Assembly: GCF_037976325.1 (NCBI RefSeq)
Contig: NZ_CP150265.1
Coordinates: 4,831,501-4,895,500 of the forward strand
Length of the DNA stretch: 64,000 bases
From: Paenibacillus sp. FSL K6-3182
GTDB taxonomy: Bacteria; Bacillota; Bacilli; Paenibacillales; Paenibacillaceae
Direction: 5' to 3'
The translations under genes and the position numbers were made by a program. The notes below the pieces were generated by a model. That model had not been told where the DNA came from. It did not search any database and saw nothing but the letters and a program-made list of their open reading frames with translations. Shown here piece by piece: positions 8,541 to 17,199 of the stretch (position 1 is its first letter; each line of letters begins with the position of its first letter).

Positions 8541-9680
8541 TTATTTCCAACCTGCCTTAGCCAGAAGCTCGACTGCTTTTTTGTTATGATCGCCCAGCTT
8601 GGAGAAATCCAGCTTCTGTGTTTTAAAGTCACCCCAGCCCTTTAACAACTCAGGCTTTTCTGCAGCAGCATTTACAGGAAATTCGAAGCTTCCTTGCGTT
8701 AACAGCGTTTGCCCATCCTTGCCTGTCATGAATTCGATCAGTTTAACAGCGTTATCTTTATTCTTAGCATGCTTAGTAAGGCCTACACCGCTGATGTTAA
8801 GATGTGTGCCTGTCGTTTCTTGGTTCGGGAAGAATACGCCAATTTTCTCTGCAACCTTAACCTCTTCCGTATCCTTCGAATTCAACATTTGCCCAACGTA
8901 ATAAGTGTTCATAATCGCAACATCACCTAGACCAGCAACGACCGCTTTCGCTTGGTCGCGATCTCCGCCTTCTGGATCACGAGCAAAGTTTGCTACAATC
9001 CCCTTCGCCCATTCTTCAGCCTTTTGCTCTCCATTTAGTTCGATGAATGAAGCAAGCAGCGACTGATTATAAAGGCTGGCAGACGAGCGCGCCAATACTT
9101 TCCCTTTCCATGCGGCATTTGCAAGATCTTCATAGGTGGACAGCTGCTCCGGCTTCACACGATCTTTGGCATAAACGATAACGCGTGCACGGGTTGCAAT
9201 GCCAACCCAATTGTTTTCGTTATCCCGCAGCTCTGCGGGTACATTACTATCAACCGTTGTGGATTGAATCGGTTGAAGCACTTCATTTTGCTTCGCATAA
9301 TTTAGAACGCCGCCATCTACTGTAATGAACAGATCTGCTTCTGAGCTTTCTCCTTCTCGCTTCAAACGTTCAACGAGCTCTTCTGCTGTACCTTTAATTT
9401 CATTGACTTTAATGCCTGTTTCTTTCGTAAAGGCATCAAACAACTGGCTGTCAACATCATAGTGTCTTGCTGTAAACACGTTTACGACTTGCTCTTTGTT
9501 GTTATTCTTACTCGTATCATTACTTCCACCGGCTGCTTCAGTCGTTGCTGGGCTCGCCTCTGGCGATGGCGAAGAAGCATTCGTCTTATCGTTTCCTGCA
9601 TTATTCGCTCCACAACCTGCTAATACGAGCACTGTCAGCATCGTTAACAATACGACACTTACGATATAATTCTTTTTCAT
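8541..9680 (-). CDS. Ferric iron ABC transporter substrate-binding lipoprotein (FbpA/FutA family)
   Basis: About 379 residues from the ATG at 9680, which has GAGAGG at a normal distance; upstream in-frame starts at 9689 and 9737 are poorly placed, and the latter would overlap the Fur box. The signal peptide ends in the lipobox LVLAGC, then an Asn/Ser/Pro-rich spacer. The mature part begins VVNVFTARHYDVDSQLFDAF, the usual opening of FutA/FbpA iron(III)-binding proteins. Tyrosines in NTYYVGQ fit the Tyr-Tyr iron ligand pair of the family. A Fur box immediately upstream supports iron as the substrate. Confidence 0.92.
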   Translation of the reverse strand: MKKNYIVSVVLLTMLTVLVLAGCGANNAGNDKTNASSPSPEASPATTEAAGGSNDTSKNNNKEQVVNVFTARHYDVDSQLFDAFTKETGIKVNEIKGTAEELVERLKREGESSEADLFITVDGGVLNYAKQNEVLQPIQSTTVDSNVPAELRDNENNWVGIATRARVIVYAKDRVKPEQLSTYEDLANAAWKGKVLARSSASLYNQSLLASFIELNGEQKAEEWAKGIVANFARDPEGGDRDQAKAVVAGLGDVAIMNTYYVGQMLNSKDTEEVKVAEKIGVFFPNQETTGTHLNISGVGLTKHAKNKDNAVKLIEFMTGKDGQTLLTQGSFEFPVNAAAEKPELLKGWGDFKTQKLDFSKLGDHNKKAVELLAKAGWK

Positions 9681-9713
9681 CTTGGTCATACCTCTCGTTC
9701 CCACTTTTAATTT

Positions 9714-9732
9714 GATAATGAAAATCATTACC
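9714..9732 (-). promoter_or_regulatory. Fur box upstream of the iron transporter operon
   Basis: GATAATGAAAATCATTACC matches the 19-bp Fur consensus GATAATGATAATCATTATC at 17 positions. It sits about 35-50 bp ahead of the binding-protein start, where it would cover the promoter, so the operon should be repressed when iron is sufficient. Confidence 0.88.
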
Positions 9733-9785
9733 ACCAATTCAACAGTTCCTATTGTAACCTACTAAAATGAGAAAATGCTGTGAAA

Positions 9786-9829
9786 ATAAAAAAAAGCTAC
9801 CCGACATTCATTTTCGGGTAACTCGTTTA
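9786..9829 (-). terminator. Intrinsic terminator of the ArlS-like kinase gene
   Basis: On the - strand GTTACCCGA pairs with TCGGGTAGC (one G-T) and is followed by eight T. The kinase stop codon lies in the loop, so the last codons are part of the hairpin. Confidence 0.8.
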
Positions 9830-11223
9830 AAAACAGCTGAAACGGTGGTACCTTGATGAAGTTTACTTTCAATGAGCAAACTACCGTCATATCGTTGCAC
9901 CAAACGGTTCGCAATCGCCAGCCCGAGTCCATGACCGCCGCTTGTGCCGCTCCTCGAACGGTCTGCGCGGTAAAAACGATTCATAACGAGCGGTAAATCC
10001 TGATCAGATATGCCAACGCCAAAATCTGTGACTTGAATGACAGCATCCGTTTCCCCTAACAAGCAACAAAGCTCTATTCTTCGGCTTTCTCCCGAATAGT
10101 TGACTGCATTATCAAGTAAGATGAGCATAATTTGTTCCAAATGCTGCTCAGACACAAATAGATCTACGTCTGACAAAAGACTCAAATCAGCATGAAAAGT
10201 GAACTCCGGATGAAGCACCTCTACATTTCTAATAAGCTGTTCCATCTTCTGCTTCGAATGGCTGCTCATCTCATTCCCGTAAGTCGGCTCTTTCTCTGCA
10301 CGAGACAATGCGAGCAGCTCATGTACAAGTCCTTTCAGTCGAGCAATTTCCTGCGACGAAGCTTGCAGAGATTCTTCCAGAACTGCAGGGTCATCCTTTC
10401 CCCAGCGCTGCAGCAGTGCGAGATGCCCTTCAATGATGGCAATTGGCGTTCTTAGCTCATGAGAAGCATCCTCTACAAATTGTTTCTGTTGCCCGAACGA
10501 GCGCTCAAGTTGATCCATCATTTCATTAAAAAGCTTCATGAGCGTTGCAATTTCATCATTTTTATTTTCGTTTAGCTGAACCCTTTCTTGTAAGCCCTTC
10601 TGCTTTACGCCGGTCATCGCAACATTCATCGCTTGAAGCGGCTTTAGCAGCTGACGCGCCAGCAATCCTCCGCCGATGCCGCTTATAATAATGGCACCGA
10701 CACAGCAAATTAACATAATTCGAAAAAAAGCTGAACTAAGCTTCTCAAAATCCTCGATGTTTTTCACAATTTCGATTGTTCCATTAAACGAGAAGATCGT
10801 TAAAGGGCTGCGCATAAGCAGCAGGTTTTGGTCAAGAAACCACGACCCTTTGGCAGCTAAACTCGAAGAAGGATAAGCACTTAACCACTGCTCTGTTAGA
10901 TTATCAGAGACAATCATGATCGGTGCTCCATCTTCATCAAGCACGCGTATTAGCTGATTTTTACCATTTACTTTTTCAAGAAAGCTTCGTATTGAAGTCA
11001 GCTCCGATTGCTCGAAAGTGAACTCCTTTTCCAATAAATAGTTTAATATTTCCCGCATGTCTTCCTGTGTGTTCGTCTCTGCTTGTTTATTCATCCACTT
11101 CTCTACAAACATATATTGAACGGCATTGTACGCAGCAAATAAAAGAAATAACAGCAGCGCCGACCATAATGTCAGCTTCCACTTGATCGGTATTCGTGAG
11201 AAACTTACGCGCAAATTATTCAT
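9808..11223 (-). CDS. Sensor histidine kinase (ArlS/YkoH-like, HAMP-HisKA-HATPase)
   Basis: 471 residues. Transmembrane segments lie near 15-38 and 165-188 with an extracytoplasmic sensor region between them, then a HAMP linker, the phospho-acceptor box DASHELRTP (His255), and a HATPase domain with DNAVNYS (N box), DFGVGI (G1) and GHGLGLAIA (G2). The start overlaps the response regulator stop as ATGA, so the pair is one operon with the regulator first. The signal sensed cannot be read from the sequence. The next operon downstream is the iron transporter, but a terminator separates the two, so a functional link is only a suggestion. Confidence 0.92.
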   Translation of the reverse strand: MNNLRVSFSRIPIKWKLTLWSALLLFLLFAAYNAVQYMFVEKWMNKQAETNTQEDMREILNYLLEKEFTFEQSELTSIRSFLEKVNGKNQLIRVLDEDGAPIMIVSDNLTEQWLSAYPSSSLAAKGSWFLDQNLLLMRSPLTIFSFNGTIEIVKNIEDFEKLSSAFFRIMLICCVGAIIISGIGGGLLARQLLKPLQAMNVAMTGVKQKGLQERVQLNENKNDEIATLMKLFNEMMDQLERSFGQQKQFVEDASHELRTPIAIIEGHLALLQRWGKDDPAVLEESLQASSQEIARLKGLVHELLALSRAEKEPTYGNEMSSHSKQKMEQLIRNVEVLHPEFTFHADLSLLSDVDLFVSEQHLEQIMLILLDNAVNYSGESRRIELCCLLGETDAVIQVTDFGVGISDQDLPLVMNRFYRADRSRSGTSGGHGLGLAIANRLVQRYDGSLLIESKLHQGTTVSAVFKRVTRK

Positions 11224-11897
11224 TTTTTCATCACATACCCAATACCGCGCAGCGTTTGAATGCAGCTCGTTCCTCCGGGGACATCAATCTTATTGCGCAA
11301 ATATCTCACATATACATCAACAACATTCGTATCGACAGCCGCATCGTAACCCCATACGGTATCAAGCAGCGTTTCGCGTGAGAAGACACGGTTTGGATTT
11401 TGCATGAAAGCAAGCAGCAATCCGTATTCCCGCTTAGTCAACTCTATGATTTGTTCGCCTCTGCTAACGATTCTAGCGTCTAAATCAACACTTAACTCGC
11501 CAGAAGACAAAATGGAACGCTGATCTGATGCAATCATATCCTGTCGCCTAAATACAACGCGTAGACGTGCAAGCAGCTCTTCAATCGCAAACGGTTTCGG
11601 GATATAATCGTCCGCCCCGCTGTCAAGGCCAGATACTCGGTCTGTAACGCTGTCTCTCGCTGTCAGCATAAGAATAGGTGTTGCTTTTGATTCCCGAATA
11701 CGCCTGCAAACCTCAAGTCCGTCCATGCCAGGCAGCATAAGATCCAATAAAATAACATCCCATTCTTCTCGCAAGGCGCGCTCTAGACCACTATTGCCAT
11801 CATAAGTAACAACTGTCTCAAACGATTCATGACGCAGCTCAAGCTCAATAAAACGCGCTAAATTTCTTTCATCCTCAATAAGTAAAATCTTTTTCAT
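11220..11897 (-). CDS. Response regulator, OmpR/PhoB family
   Basis: 225 residues from ATG 11897 (AAAGGCGG upstream); a longer frame to 11948 has no ribosome binding site. Receiver domain with acidic pocket IEDE, phospho-acceptor Asp52 (LLDLMLPGMDG), Thr79 region (MLTARD) and Lys101 (PKPF). The C-terminal winged helix has ELTKREYGLLLAF and VWGYDAAVDTNVVDVYVRYLRNKID, typical OmpR-class DNA-binding motifs. Partner of the kinase that follows with a 4-bp overlap. A Fur-like dyad lies about 60 bp upstream. Confidence 0.93.
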   Translation of the reverse strand: MKKILLIEDERNLARFIELELRHESFETVVTYDGNSGLERALREEWDVILLDLMLPGMDGLEVCRRIRESKATPILMLTARDSVTDRVSGLDSGADDYIPKPFAIEELLARLRVVFRRQDMIASDQRSILSSGELSVDLDARIVSRGEQIIELTKREYGLLLAFMQNPNRVFSRETLLDTVWGYDAAVDTNVVDVYVRYLRNKIDVPGGTSCIQTLRGIGYVMKK

Positions 11898-11958
11898 GGA
11901 TTGACCCGCCTTTAGTATTGCAAATGCTTGTCTACAGCATATTTTCAATCATTGTAAT

Positions 11959-11973
11959 TGATAATTGTTCTCA
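11959..11973. promoter_or_regulatory. Possible Fur-like site upstream of the OmpR-type regulator
   Basis: TGATAATTGTTCTCA fits the 7-1-7 Fur dyad TGATAAT-N-ATTATCA at 12 of 14 specified positions. The right half is imperfect, so the call is tentative. Confidence 0.35.
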
Positions 11974-11989
11974 CAGTCAATCGTTCTAT

Positions 11990-12028
11990 CAAAAAAGAGA
12001 CAGTCCATGTTCCCATAGACTGTCTCTG
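11990..12028 (-). terminator. Intrinsic terminator of the MFS gene
   Basis: Perfect 10-bp arms AGAGACAGTC and GACTGTCTCT around a 12-nt loop, followed on the - strand by a T-run. It closes the TetR-MFS transcription unit. Confidence 0.88.
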
Positions 12029-12041
12029 GTATTCAAATCTA

Positions 12042-13484
12042 TTAATGCTGTTTGCTCACATGAACCCGTTTAATGAAGAAAGCAACGATCAAACCGATAA
12101 TGGCAACAATCATAGCGAAAATAAATGCGTTCTGAATTCCTGCTGTCAACGCAAGCGGAGCATTGGCTGGATCTGTAGGATCAGCCACATCCTTCATAAA
12201 GCCGGTCATTCCTGCGGTCATAATACTTACTGCAACTGCGGTACCGATAGCGCCAGCGACCTGCTGCAGTGTATTCATAATCGCCGTACCATCCGGGTAC
12301 AGCTCGCGTGGCAGCTGGTTGAGCCCGTTTGTTTGTGAAGGCATCCATACCATCGAAATACCGATCATCAAGCATGAATGAAGGACAATAATTAATGTAA
12401 TCGTTGATGCTGTCGTTATGCCTGAGAAGAACCATAGCGCAGCGGCAACGATGACAAGACCTGGAATAACAAGCCACTTAGGACCAAACTTATCGAACAG
12501 GCTGCCCATAATGGGAGACATAATTCCGTTAATAAGTCCACCTGGCAGCATAATGAGGCCAGCTGTCAGTGCACTAAGACCAAGTCCACTGATCAAATAC
12601 ATAGGCAGAACGAGCATAGAAGATAATATAACCATCATACAAATAAATACCATTAACGTTCCTACAACAAACATCGGATGCTTAAACGCCCGTAAATTCA
12701 TCATCGGCTGCTTCATCGTCAATTGACGAACAGCGAAAATCGCAAGGGACAATATACCAACGATCATGGTCGCAATCACTTTTGTACTGCCCCAGCCGCC
12801 TTCACCTTCACCCGCGCTGCTAAAGGCAAACACAATACCGCCGAACCCAAGCGTTGAGAATACGAGAGAAAAAATATCAATTTTCGGTTTTGTTATGGTA
12901 GATACATTTTGCATATACATAATCCCGAATAATAGTGCAATGACTAGGAACGGAAGCGACAACCAGAAAATCCAGTGCCAGCTTAAGTTTTCAATCAAGA
13001 GTCCTGCAATCGTTGGGCCTACAGCAGGCGCAACCATAATAACAAGCCCAATTACACCCATTGCCGCTCCCCGCTTCTCAGCCGGGAAAATAATAAGAAT
13101 TGTGTTAAACATAAGCGGCAGCAAAAGCGCCGTTCCAACTGCTTGGATAACACGCGCAGCCATAAGAACTTCAAAGCTTGGTGCGAGCGCCGCTACCAAT
13201 GTTCCTAGTACGGAGAAACTAAGTGCGGCTATGAATAGCTGCCTTGTAGAGAACCACTGGAGCAGCAGCCCCGATACGGGAACCAATATGCCGAGCGTCA
13301 GCAAGTATCCCGTTGTCAACCACTGTACCGTTGGCGCCGTGATATCAAAGACGCGAATTAAATCGCTTAGTGCTACATTTAATGCCGTTTCACTAAACAT
13401 TCCGATAAAACCGCTTAATAATAATGAAATCATAATGGGGATTACTTTATATTTTTGCCCCGTATTTTGTTGCGATTCTGTCAT
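12042..13484 (-). CDS. MFS drug efflux transporter, DHA2 family (LmrB-like)
   Basis: About 480 residues, 14 predicted transmembrane segments, typical of the DHA2 drug:H+ antiporters. Visible motifs include the motif B-like ARVIQAVGTALLLPL and motif C-like GLVIMVAPAVGPTIAGLL of proton-coupled antiporters, and a WHWIFWLSLPF segment frequent in EmrB/LmrB. The start is uncertain: ATG 13484 is used here; GTG 13505 abuts the GGAG sequence and TTG 13496 has the best spacing. It follows the TetR gene by about 60 bp in the same direction, the gene order of B. subtilis lmrAB, and an LmrA-type operator precedes the pair. Likely exports lincosamide-like or other lipophilic toxic compounds; the substrate is not provable here. 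Confidence 0.9.
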   Translation of the reverse strand: MTESQQNTGQKYKVIPIMISLLLSGFIGMFSETALNVALSDLIRVFDITAPTVQWLTTGYLLTLGILVPVSGLLLQWFSTRQLFIAALSFSVLGTLVAALAPSFEVLMAARVIQAVGTALLLPLMFNTILIIFPAEKRGAAMGVIGLVIMVAPAVGPTIAGLLIENLSWHWIFWLSLPFLVIALLFGIMYMQNVSTITKPKIDIFSLVFSTLGFGGIVFAFSSAGEGEGGWGSTKVIATMIVGILSLAIFAVRQLTMKQPMMNLRAFKHPMFVVGTLMVFICMMVILSSMLVLPMYLISGLGLSALTAGLIMLPGGLINGIMSPIMGSLFDKFGPKWLVIPGLVIVAAALWFFSGITTASTITLIIVLHSCLMIGISMVWMPSQTNGLNQLPRELYPDGTAIMNTLQQVAGAIGTAVAVSIMTAGMTGFMKDVADPTDPANAPLALTAGIQNAFIFAMIVAIIGLIVAFFIKRVHVSKQH

Positions 13485-13541
13485 TGTTGCTTGCAAGCCT
13501 TCCACTCTCCTATTATCTATCTAGCATTTATTCATGACTTC

Positions 13542-14126
13542 TCATAGAGAAGGACATTTATTAATGATATACGGCAAACATTTCGCTGCGGATAACAACG
13601 GCTGCTTGTCCCGATTCGTCAGCGTTAGAATAAGCGCACCTTCCAATAAGGAAACGGTAACGACGCCAACCTCAACTGCTCTAGTCTCTTCCATTCCAAG
13701 TTGAACCAGCCTCTCGGAAATCACGTTCTGCCATGCTGCAAATACACCTTGTCCAGCTGCTCTCAGCTTCTCGCTAATCGATGAGGTTTCGACTGCCATC
13801 CAGAAGCTAAACGGCATATAACCCTTATAATCAAACTTCTCTGCGTCATCAGCCATATCAAATACAAAAGCCTGAACGGCTTCAGCAGGGTCCTCATAAT
13901 CGGCAAATTTCTTTCTCCATTTCTCAATCACAAGCTCCTTCGTGCAGTTAATGCATTCCAGCGCAAGCTCTTCTTTGCCGTTTGGGAAATAATAATAAAG
14001 AGATCCCTTCGGACAATCACTTTCTTTAATAATTCGGCTTAATCCCGTCGCATGATAGCCCTGCGTAAAAAAAAGCCTAGCTGCCGTATCAAGTATGGCA
14101 TGCCTTGTATTATGTTTTTCCGACAT
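13542..14126 (-). CDS. TetR-family repressor (LmrA/YxaF-like)
   Basis: 194 residues. The N-terminal HTH reads AILDTAARLFFTQGYHATGLSRIIKES then PKGSLYYYFPNGKEELA, the wording of the LmrA/YxaF branch of TetR regulators (with CTKELVIEKW after it). The C-terminal ligand domain has a cysteine- and phenylalanine-rich pocket. GAGGAG lies 7 nt ahead of the ATG. The operator at 14141-14158 overlaps its own promoter region, so it should repress itself and the efflux gene behind it until a toxic ligand binds. Confidence 0.9.
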   Translation of the reverse strand: MSEKHNTRHAILDTAARLFFTQGYHATGLSRIIKESDCPKGSLYYYFPNGKEELALECINCTKELVIEKWRKKFADYEDPAEAVQAFVFDMADDAEKFDYKGYMPFSFWMAVETSSISEKLRAAGQGVFAAWQNVISERLVQLGMEETRAVEVGVVTVSLLEGALILTLTNRDKQPLLSAAKCLPYIINKCPSL

Positions 14127-14140
14127 TGATTCACTCCTCG

Positions 14141-14158
14141 ATTATAACGATCGGTCTA
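14141..14158 (+). promoter_or_regulatory. LmrA/YxaF-type operator
   Basis: ATTATAACGATCGGTCTA satisfies every strongly conserved position of the B. subtilis LmrA/YxaF box as I recall it (AWTATAtagaNYGgTCTA). It lies 15-32 bp upstream of the TetR start codon. Confidence 0.7.
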
Positions 14159-14338
14159 TATAATGAAAACATTGATCCGCTTATCAAGTCAACCTTTTTT
14201 TATATCCAGCGACAATAGAACCTTTCGTCCTTCGATTTCATTAATACATAAATCAACTTAATAATGCGATTATTATATATTTTTAATATTAAATATAGAT
14301 TGCTATAATCAGATTTACATTGAAAGGAGGAATGAAAC

Positions 14339-15328
14339 ATGAATTATAGGAAACTAGGTAAAAGCGGCTTATTAGTAAGCGAAGTGGCTCTCGGAAACTG
14401 GATAACCCACGGTGCACAAGTGGATGACAACACCGCACAAACATGCGTAAATGCTGCACTAAACGCTGGAATTTCAACTTTCGATACAGCTGATGCTTAT
14501 TCGGAGACGAGGGCGGAATCGGTCTTAGGTCATTGTTTAAAGGGAATACGTCGTGAAAGTATTGAATTGTGCACGAAGGTTTTTCATCCAACAGGGAATG
14601 GGCATAACGATAGAGGGTTATCACGCAAGCATATTATGGAATCATGCCATGCTTCACTTCGCAGATTACAGACGGACTATATTGATATTTATTACGCTCA
14701 CCGATTCGATACGACCGTATCGCTTGAAGAGACATTTGTGGCGTTTTCCGATTTGGTTCGACAAGGAAAAGTTTTGTATATCGGCGTAAGTGAGTGGACA
14801 GCAGATCAGATAACGCAAGGAGCGGCTTTGGCAAGGGAGCTGAAAGTTCCTTTTGTTGCGAGTCAACCCCAATATTCTATGCTATGGCGGGTTATTGAAG
14901 CCGAGGTTATTCCCGCTTGCGAGCGTGAAGGAATTGGTCAGATTGTCTGGTCACCACTGGCGCAAGGTATCCTTTCCGGTAAATATGCACCTGACAAGCC
15001 AATTCCAGAAGGCTCGCGCGCTTCTACGGCCGCTGGTTCGCCGTTTTTCAAACGTTTGGCAGGACAATGGTTGAATAAAGAAGTCCTTCAGGCAATAGAA
15101 CAACTAGGGCCGATTGCACAAAAATGCAGCTTAACGCTGCCACAGCTCGCGGTAGCGTGGGTTTTGCAAAATCCGCAGGTGTCCTCCGTTATCATTGGCG
15201 CCTCTAAGCCGGAGCAGGTATTGGAAAACGTAAAAGCGGCAGGAGTTTGTCTAGATGCTGAGATCGTAGTGCAAATAAATAACATATTAAAAGACGTTGC
15301 TCAGTTTGATGCTAGTAAAACAGGTTAG
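14339..15328 (+). CDS. Aldo/keto reductase (Kv-beta/YghZ-like group)
   Basis: 329 residues, NADPH-dependent (alpha/beta)8-barrel reductase of small carbonyl compounds. The catalytic tetrad is visible: Asp and Tyr in FDTADAYSE, Lys in CTKVF, His in YYAHRFD; the NADP-binding end includes SSVIIGASKPEQVLEN. MNYRKLGKSGLLVSEVALG is the standard opening of this group. AAAGGAGG precedes the ATG by a short gap. It converges with the LysR gene (14 bp apart), so it is not the LysR target by position. Physiological substrate unknown. Confidence 0.92.
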   Translation: MNYRKLGKSGLLVSEVALGNWITHGAQVDDNTAQTCVNAALNAGISTFDTADAYSETRAESVLGHCLKGIRRESIELCTKVFHPTGNGHNDRGLSRKHIMESCHASLRRLQTDYIDIYYAHRFDTTVSLEETFVAFSDLVRQGKVLYIGVSEWTADQITQGAALARELKVPFVASQPQYSMLWRVIEAEVIPACEREGIGQIVWSPLAQGILSGKYAPDKPIPEGSRASTAAGSPFFKRLAGQWLNKEVLQAIEQLGPIAQKCSLTLPQLAVAWVLQNPQVSSVIIGASKPEQVLENVKAAGVCLDAEIVVQINNILKDVAQFDASKTG

Positions 15329-15342
15329 AGCGTTCACACAAA

Positions 15343-16236
15343 TCAGCTTGTCTGGTTAGCGGCTGTTTCCTCCACTGCTTTTAGAAAATGAGTCAGAACC
15401 GTTTCACTCTTCTCTGTTTTCCAGGCTGCATAAAGAGGGACACGCGGTGTATCCTCATCAAATGATCGAAATACGACATCACTGCGTTGAAAAACGGAAA
15501 CCGAAGAGGGAACAATTGAGATGCCTATGCCTGCAGCTGCCAGATTTACAATCGTGTACATTTGAACAGCTTCCTGTACGATGCGGGGCTGAAATCCATG
15601 CTGCCTGCAAAAATCTACAATCAGGTCATGAAATGAAGCCCCCATATGATGTGGTGATAAGATAAAGGGATCTTCTTTCAATGAATGCAGTGAAACGGTT
15701 GGTTGAATGGCTAACGGATGTGTTTTGGGCAATACAGCAACTAGTGATTCGTTCGTGAACAGTCTGGATGTGATATGTTTTGAAGGGTCCAGCAACCGAT
15801 GGAATCCAACATCAATTTCCCCATCATGCAGCGCTTTCAGTTGCTCAGCAGATGTCATTTCAGATAATATAACCTGTACATCTGGGAAACGTTCTCGATA
15901 TTTCTTTAGAACATTGACCATCATACCGCCTGCTGCTGAATCCACAAACCCGATGGATAAATTGCCTATTTTCCCTTCACTTGCAAGTTGTGTCATCTTT
16001 ATCGATCGTTCCAAATGAGCAACTATGTTTCTCGATTCCTCCAAAAATATCGCACCGGCAGTCGTAAGTCGAACCTGTCTCTTGGTTCGTTCCAGAAGTT
16101 TCACACCAAGCTCTTCTTCAAGAACTTGAATTTGTTGGCTCAATGGAGGCTGAGTCATATTCAGCTTTTGGGCAGCACGGTTAAAATGCAGCTCTTCTGC
16201 TACTGCGATAAAATAACGCAGCTTTTTCAAATCCAT
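15343..16236 (-). CDS. LysR-family transcriptional regulator
   Basis: 297 residues from ATG 16236 (AGAGG 10 nt upstream; ATG 16245 is too near it). The winged HTH reads LKKLRYFIAVAEELHFNRAAQKLNMTQPPLSQQI, close to the BenM/CatM branch of LysR proteins. The remaining 200 residues form the two-lobed effector domain (LSIGFVDSA, DVGFHRLL, PFILSPHHMG). The nearest gene upstream on the same strand is azoR behind a terminator, so the target is not obvious. Confidence 0.93.
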   Translation of the reverse strand: MDLKKLRYFIAVAEELHFNRAAQKLNMTQPPLSQQIQVLEEELGVKLLERTKRQVRLTTAGAIFLEESRNIVAHLERSIKMTQLASEGKIGNLSIGFVDSAAGGMMVNVLKKYRERFPDVQVILSEMTSAEQLKALHDGEIDVGFHRLLDPSKHITSRLFTNESLVAVLPKTHPLAIQPTVSLHSLKEDPFILSPHHMGASFHDLIVDFCRQHGFQPRIVQEAVQMYTIVNLAAAGIGISIVPSSVSVFQRSDVVFRSFDEDTPRVPLYAAWKTEKSETVLTHFLKAVEETAANQTS

Positions 16237-16362
16237 AGACATCATACCTCTTCCTATTTTAGCTCTGATTTATCACCTTTTCGTCCATGCTCTCCTATCG
16301 CCATCGTACCCGATCACGTATCGCACCGCAAATTTTTATTAACGGTTTGAATTTATCCACAT

Positions 16363-16395
16363 ACAAAAAGGCAGCCGAAATTGTCCGGCTGCCTT
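16363..16395 (-). terminator. Intrinsic terminator of azoR
   Basis: AGGCAGCCG and CGGCTGCCT arms with an 8-nt loop; on the - strand the stem is followed by a T-run (TTTTTG). Confidence 0.88.
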
Positions 16396-16413
16396 CGCAT
16401 TTAAACGGTTGAT

Positions 16414-17040
16414 TTAGAAACGAGCAGCTGATGCTGCTGCTTCCTCAAGACCTTTTGCTACAATAGCTTCTGCTTGGTCAGGAAGTTGGTTGTGACCTTC
16501 AATGATGATGCTCTCTAGGTTAGTCACACCGTAGAAGCCCATTACTGTGCGGATAAAGTTATGTGCCATTTCAACCGAAGCTGCAGGGCCTTCGGAATAA
16601 ATGCCGCCGCGAGCAGTAAGCAATACGACTTTTTTATCAGTGATCAGACCAACTGGGCCTTCAGCTGTATATTTGAACGTTTTGCCAGCTTGTGAAAGGT
16701 AGTCGATATAAGTGTGCAATACTGCAGGAACAGTGAAGTTCCAAAGCGGGAATGCGAAAACCACTTTATCCGCCGCAAGAAATTGGTTCATATATTTGTC
16801 CGAAACAGCTACAGCTGCTTGCTCTTCAGGTGTAAGGTCATAACCGCGAGCTGCTTTGAAGTTGCCGTTAATCATATCAGCGTTCATGTAAGGCAAGTTT
16901 TCATTGAACAAATCAAGCTCAACCACTGTGTCTTCTGGATGGCTAGCTTTAAAGCTGTCTAGGAAAGATTGATATAGCTTAACGCTGACTGCTTGTTCGA
17001 TTCCGCGATCGTTTGCTTTAATAAATAATACTGTACTCAT
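16414..17040 (-). CDS. azoR: FMN-dependent NADH:azoreductase / quinone reductase AzoR
   Basis: 208 residues, the normal AzoR length. Flavodoxin-like fold with FPLWNFTVPAVLHTYIDYL (FMN-binding segment) and LLTARGGIYSEGP (dimer/FMN loop), both diagnostic of AzoR. The enzyme reduces azo dyes, and more likely quinones in the cell, by two-electron transfer from NAD(P)H. TTGGAGGG precedes the ATG. The YodB-like box in the promoter suggests induction by quinones or diamide, which fits a detoxifying quinone reductase. Confidence 0.95.
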   Translation of the reverse strand: MSTVLFIKANDRGIEQAVSVKLYQSFLDSFKASHPEDTVVELDLFNENLPYMNADMINGNFKAARGYDLTPEEQAAVAVSDKYMNQFLAADKVVFAFPLWNFTVPAVLHTYIDYLSQAGKTFKYTAEGPVGLITDKKVVLLTARGGIYSEGPAASVEMAHNFIRTVMGFYGVTNLESIIIEGHNQLPDQAEAIVAKGLEEAAASAARF

Positions 17041-17067
17041 TGTATATTTCCCTCCAAGATGTGTGTT

Positions 17068-17082
17068 TACTTTTTGTAAGTA
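17068..17082. promoter_or_regulatory. YodB-like operator in the azoR promoter
   Basis: TACTTTTTGTAAGTA is a dyad (TACTT/AAGTA) fitting the TACT-N7-AGTA YodB box known from B. subtilis azoR1. It lies about 30-40 bp upstream of the azoR start and just downstream of a TATAC/TACAAT -10-like sequence, a repressing position. No yodB-like gene is in the window. Confidence 0.65.
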
Positions 17083-17142
17083 CCTTAATTGTATATAGTT
17101 TTAGAGCAACAATCATCGGTAAATAGTCCGAAAAATCGACAT

Positions 17143-17166
17143 AAAAAAACCGCCAAAGGCGGAGAG
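17143..17166 (-). terminator. Intrinsic terminator of the NarL-type regulator gene
   Basis: Short GC stem CCGCC/GGCGG with a 3-nt loop followed by seven T on the - strand. Confidence 0.8.
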
Positions 17167-17199
17167 CTAGTCTTACGACTATAGTCTTACGTCAGCGTG

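Noticed and set aside
12766..13524. 252-residue + strand open frame
   Set aside because: Antisense to the clear MFS transporter; low-complexity Ser/Asn/Pro composition and no ribosome binding site.
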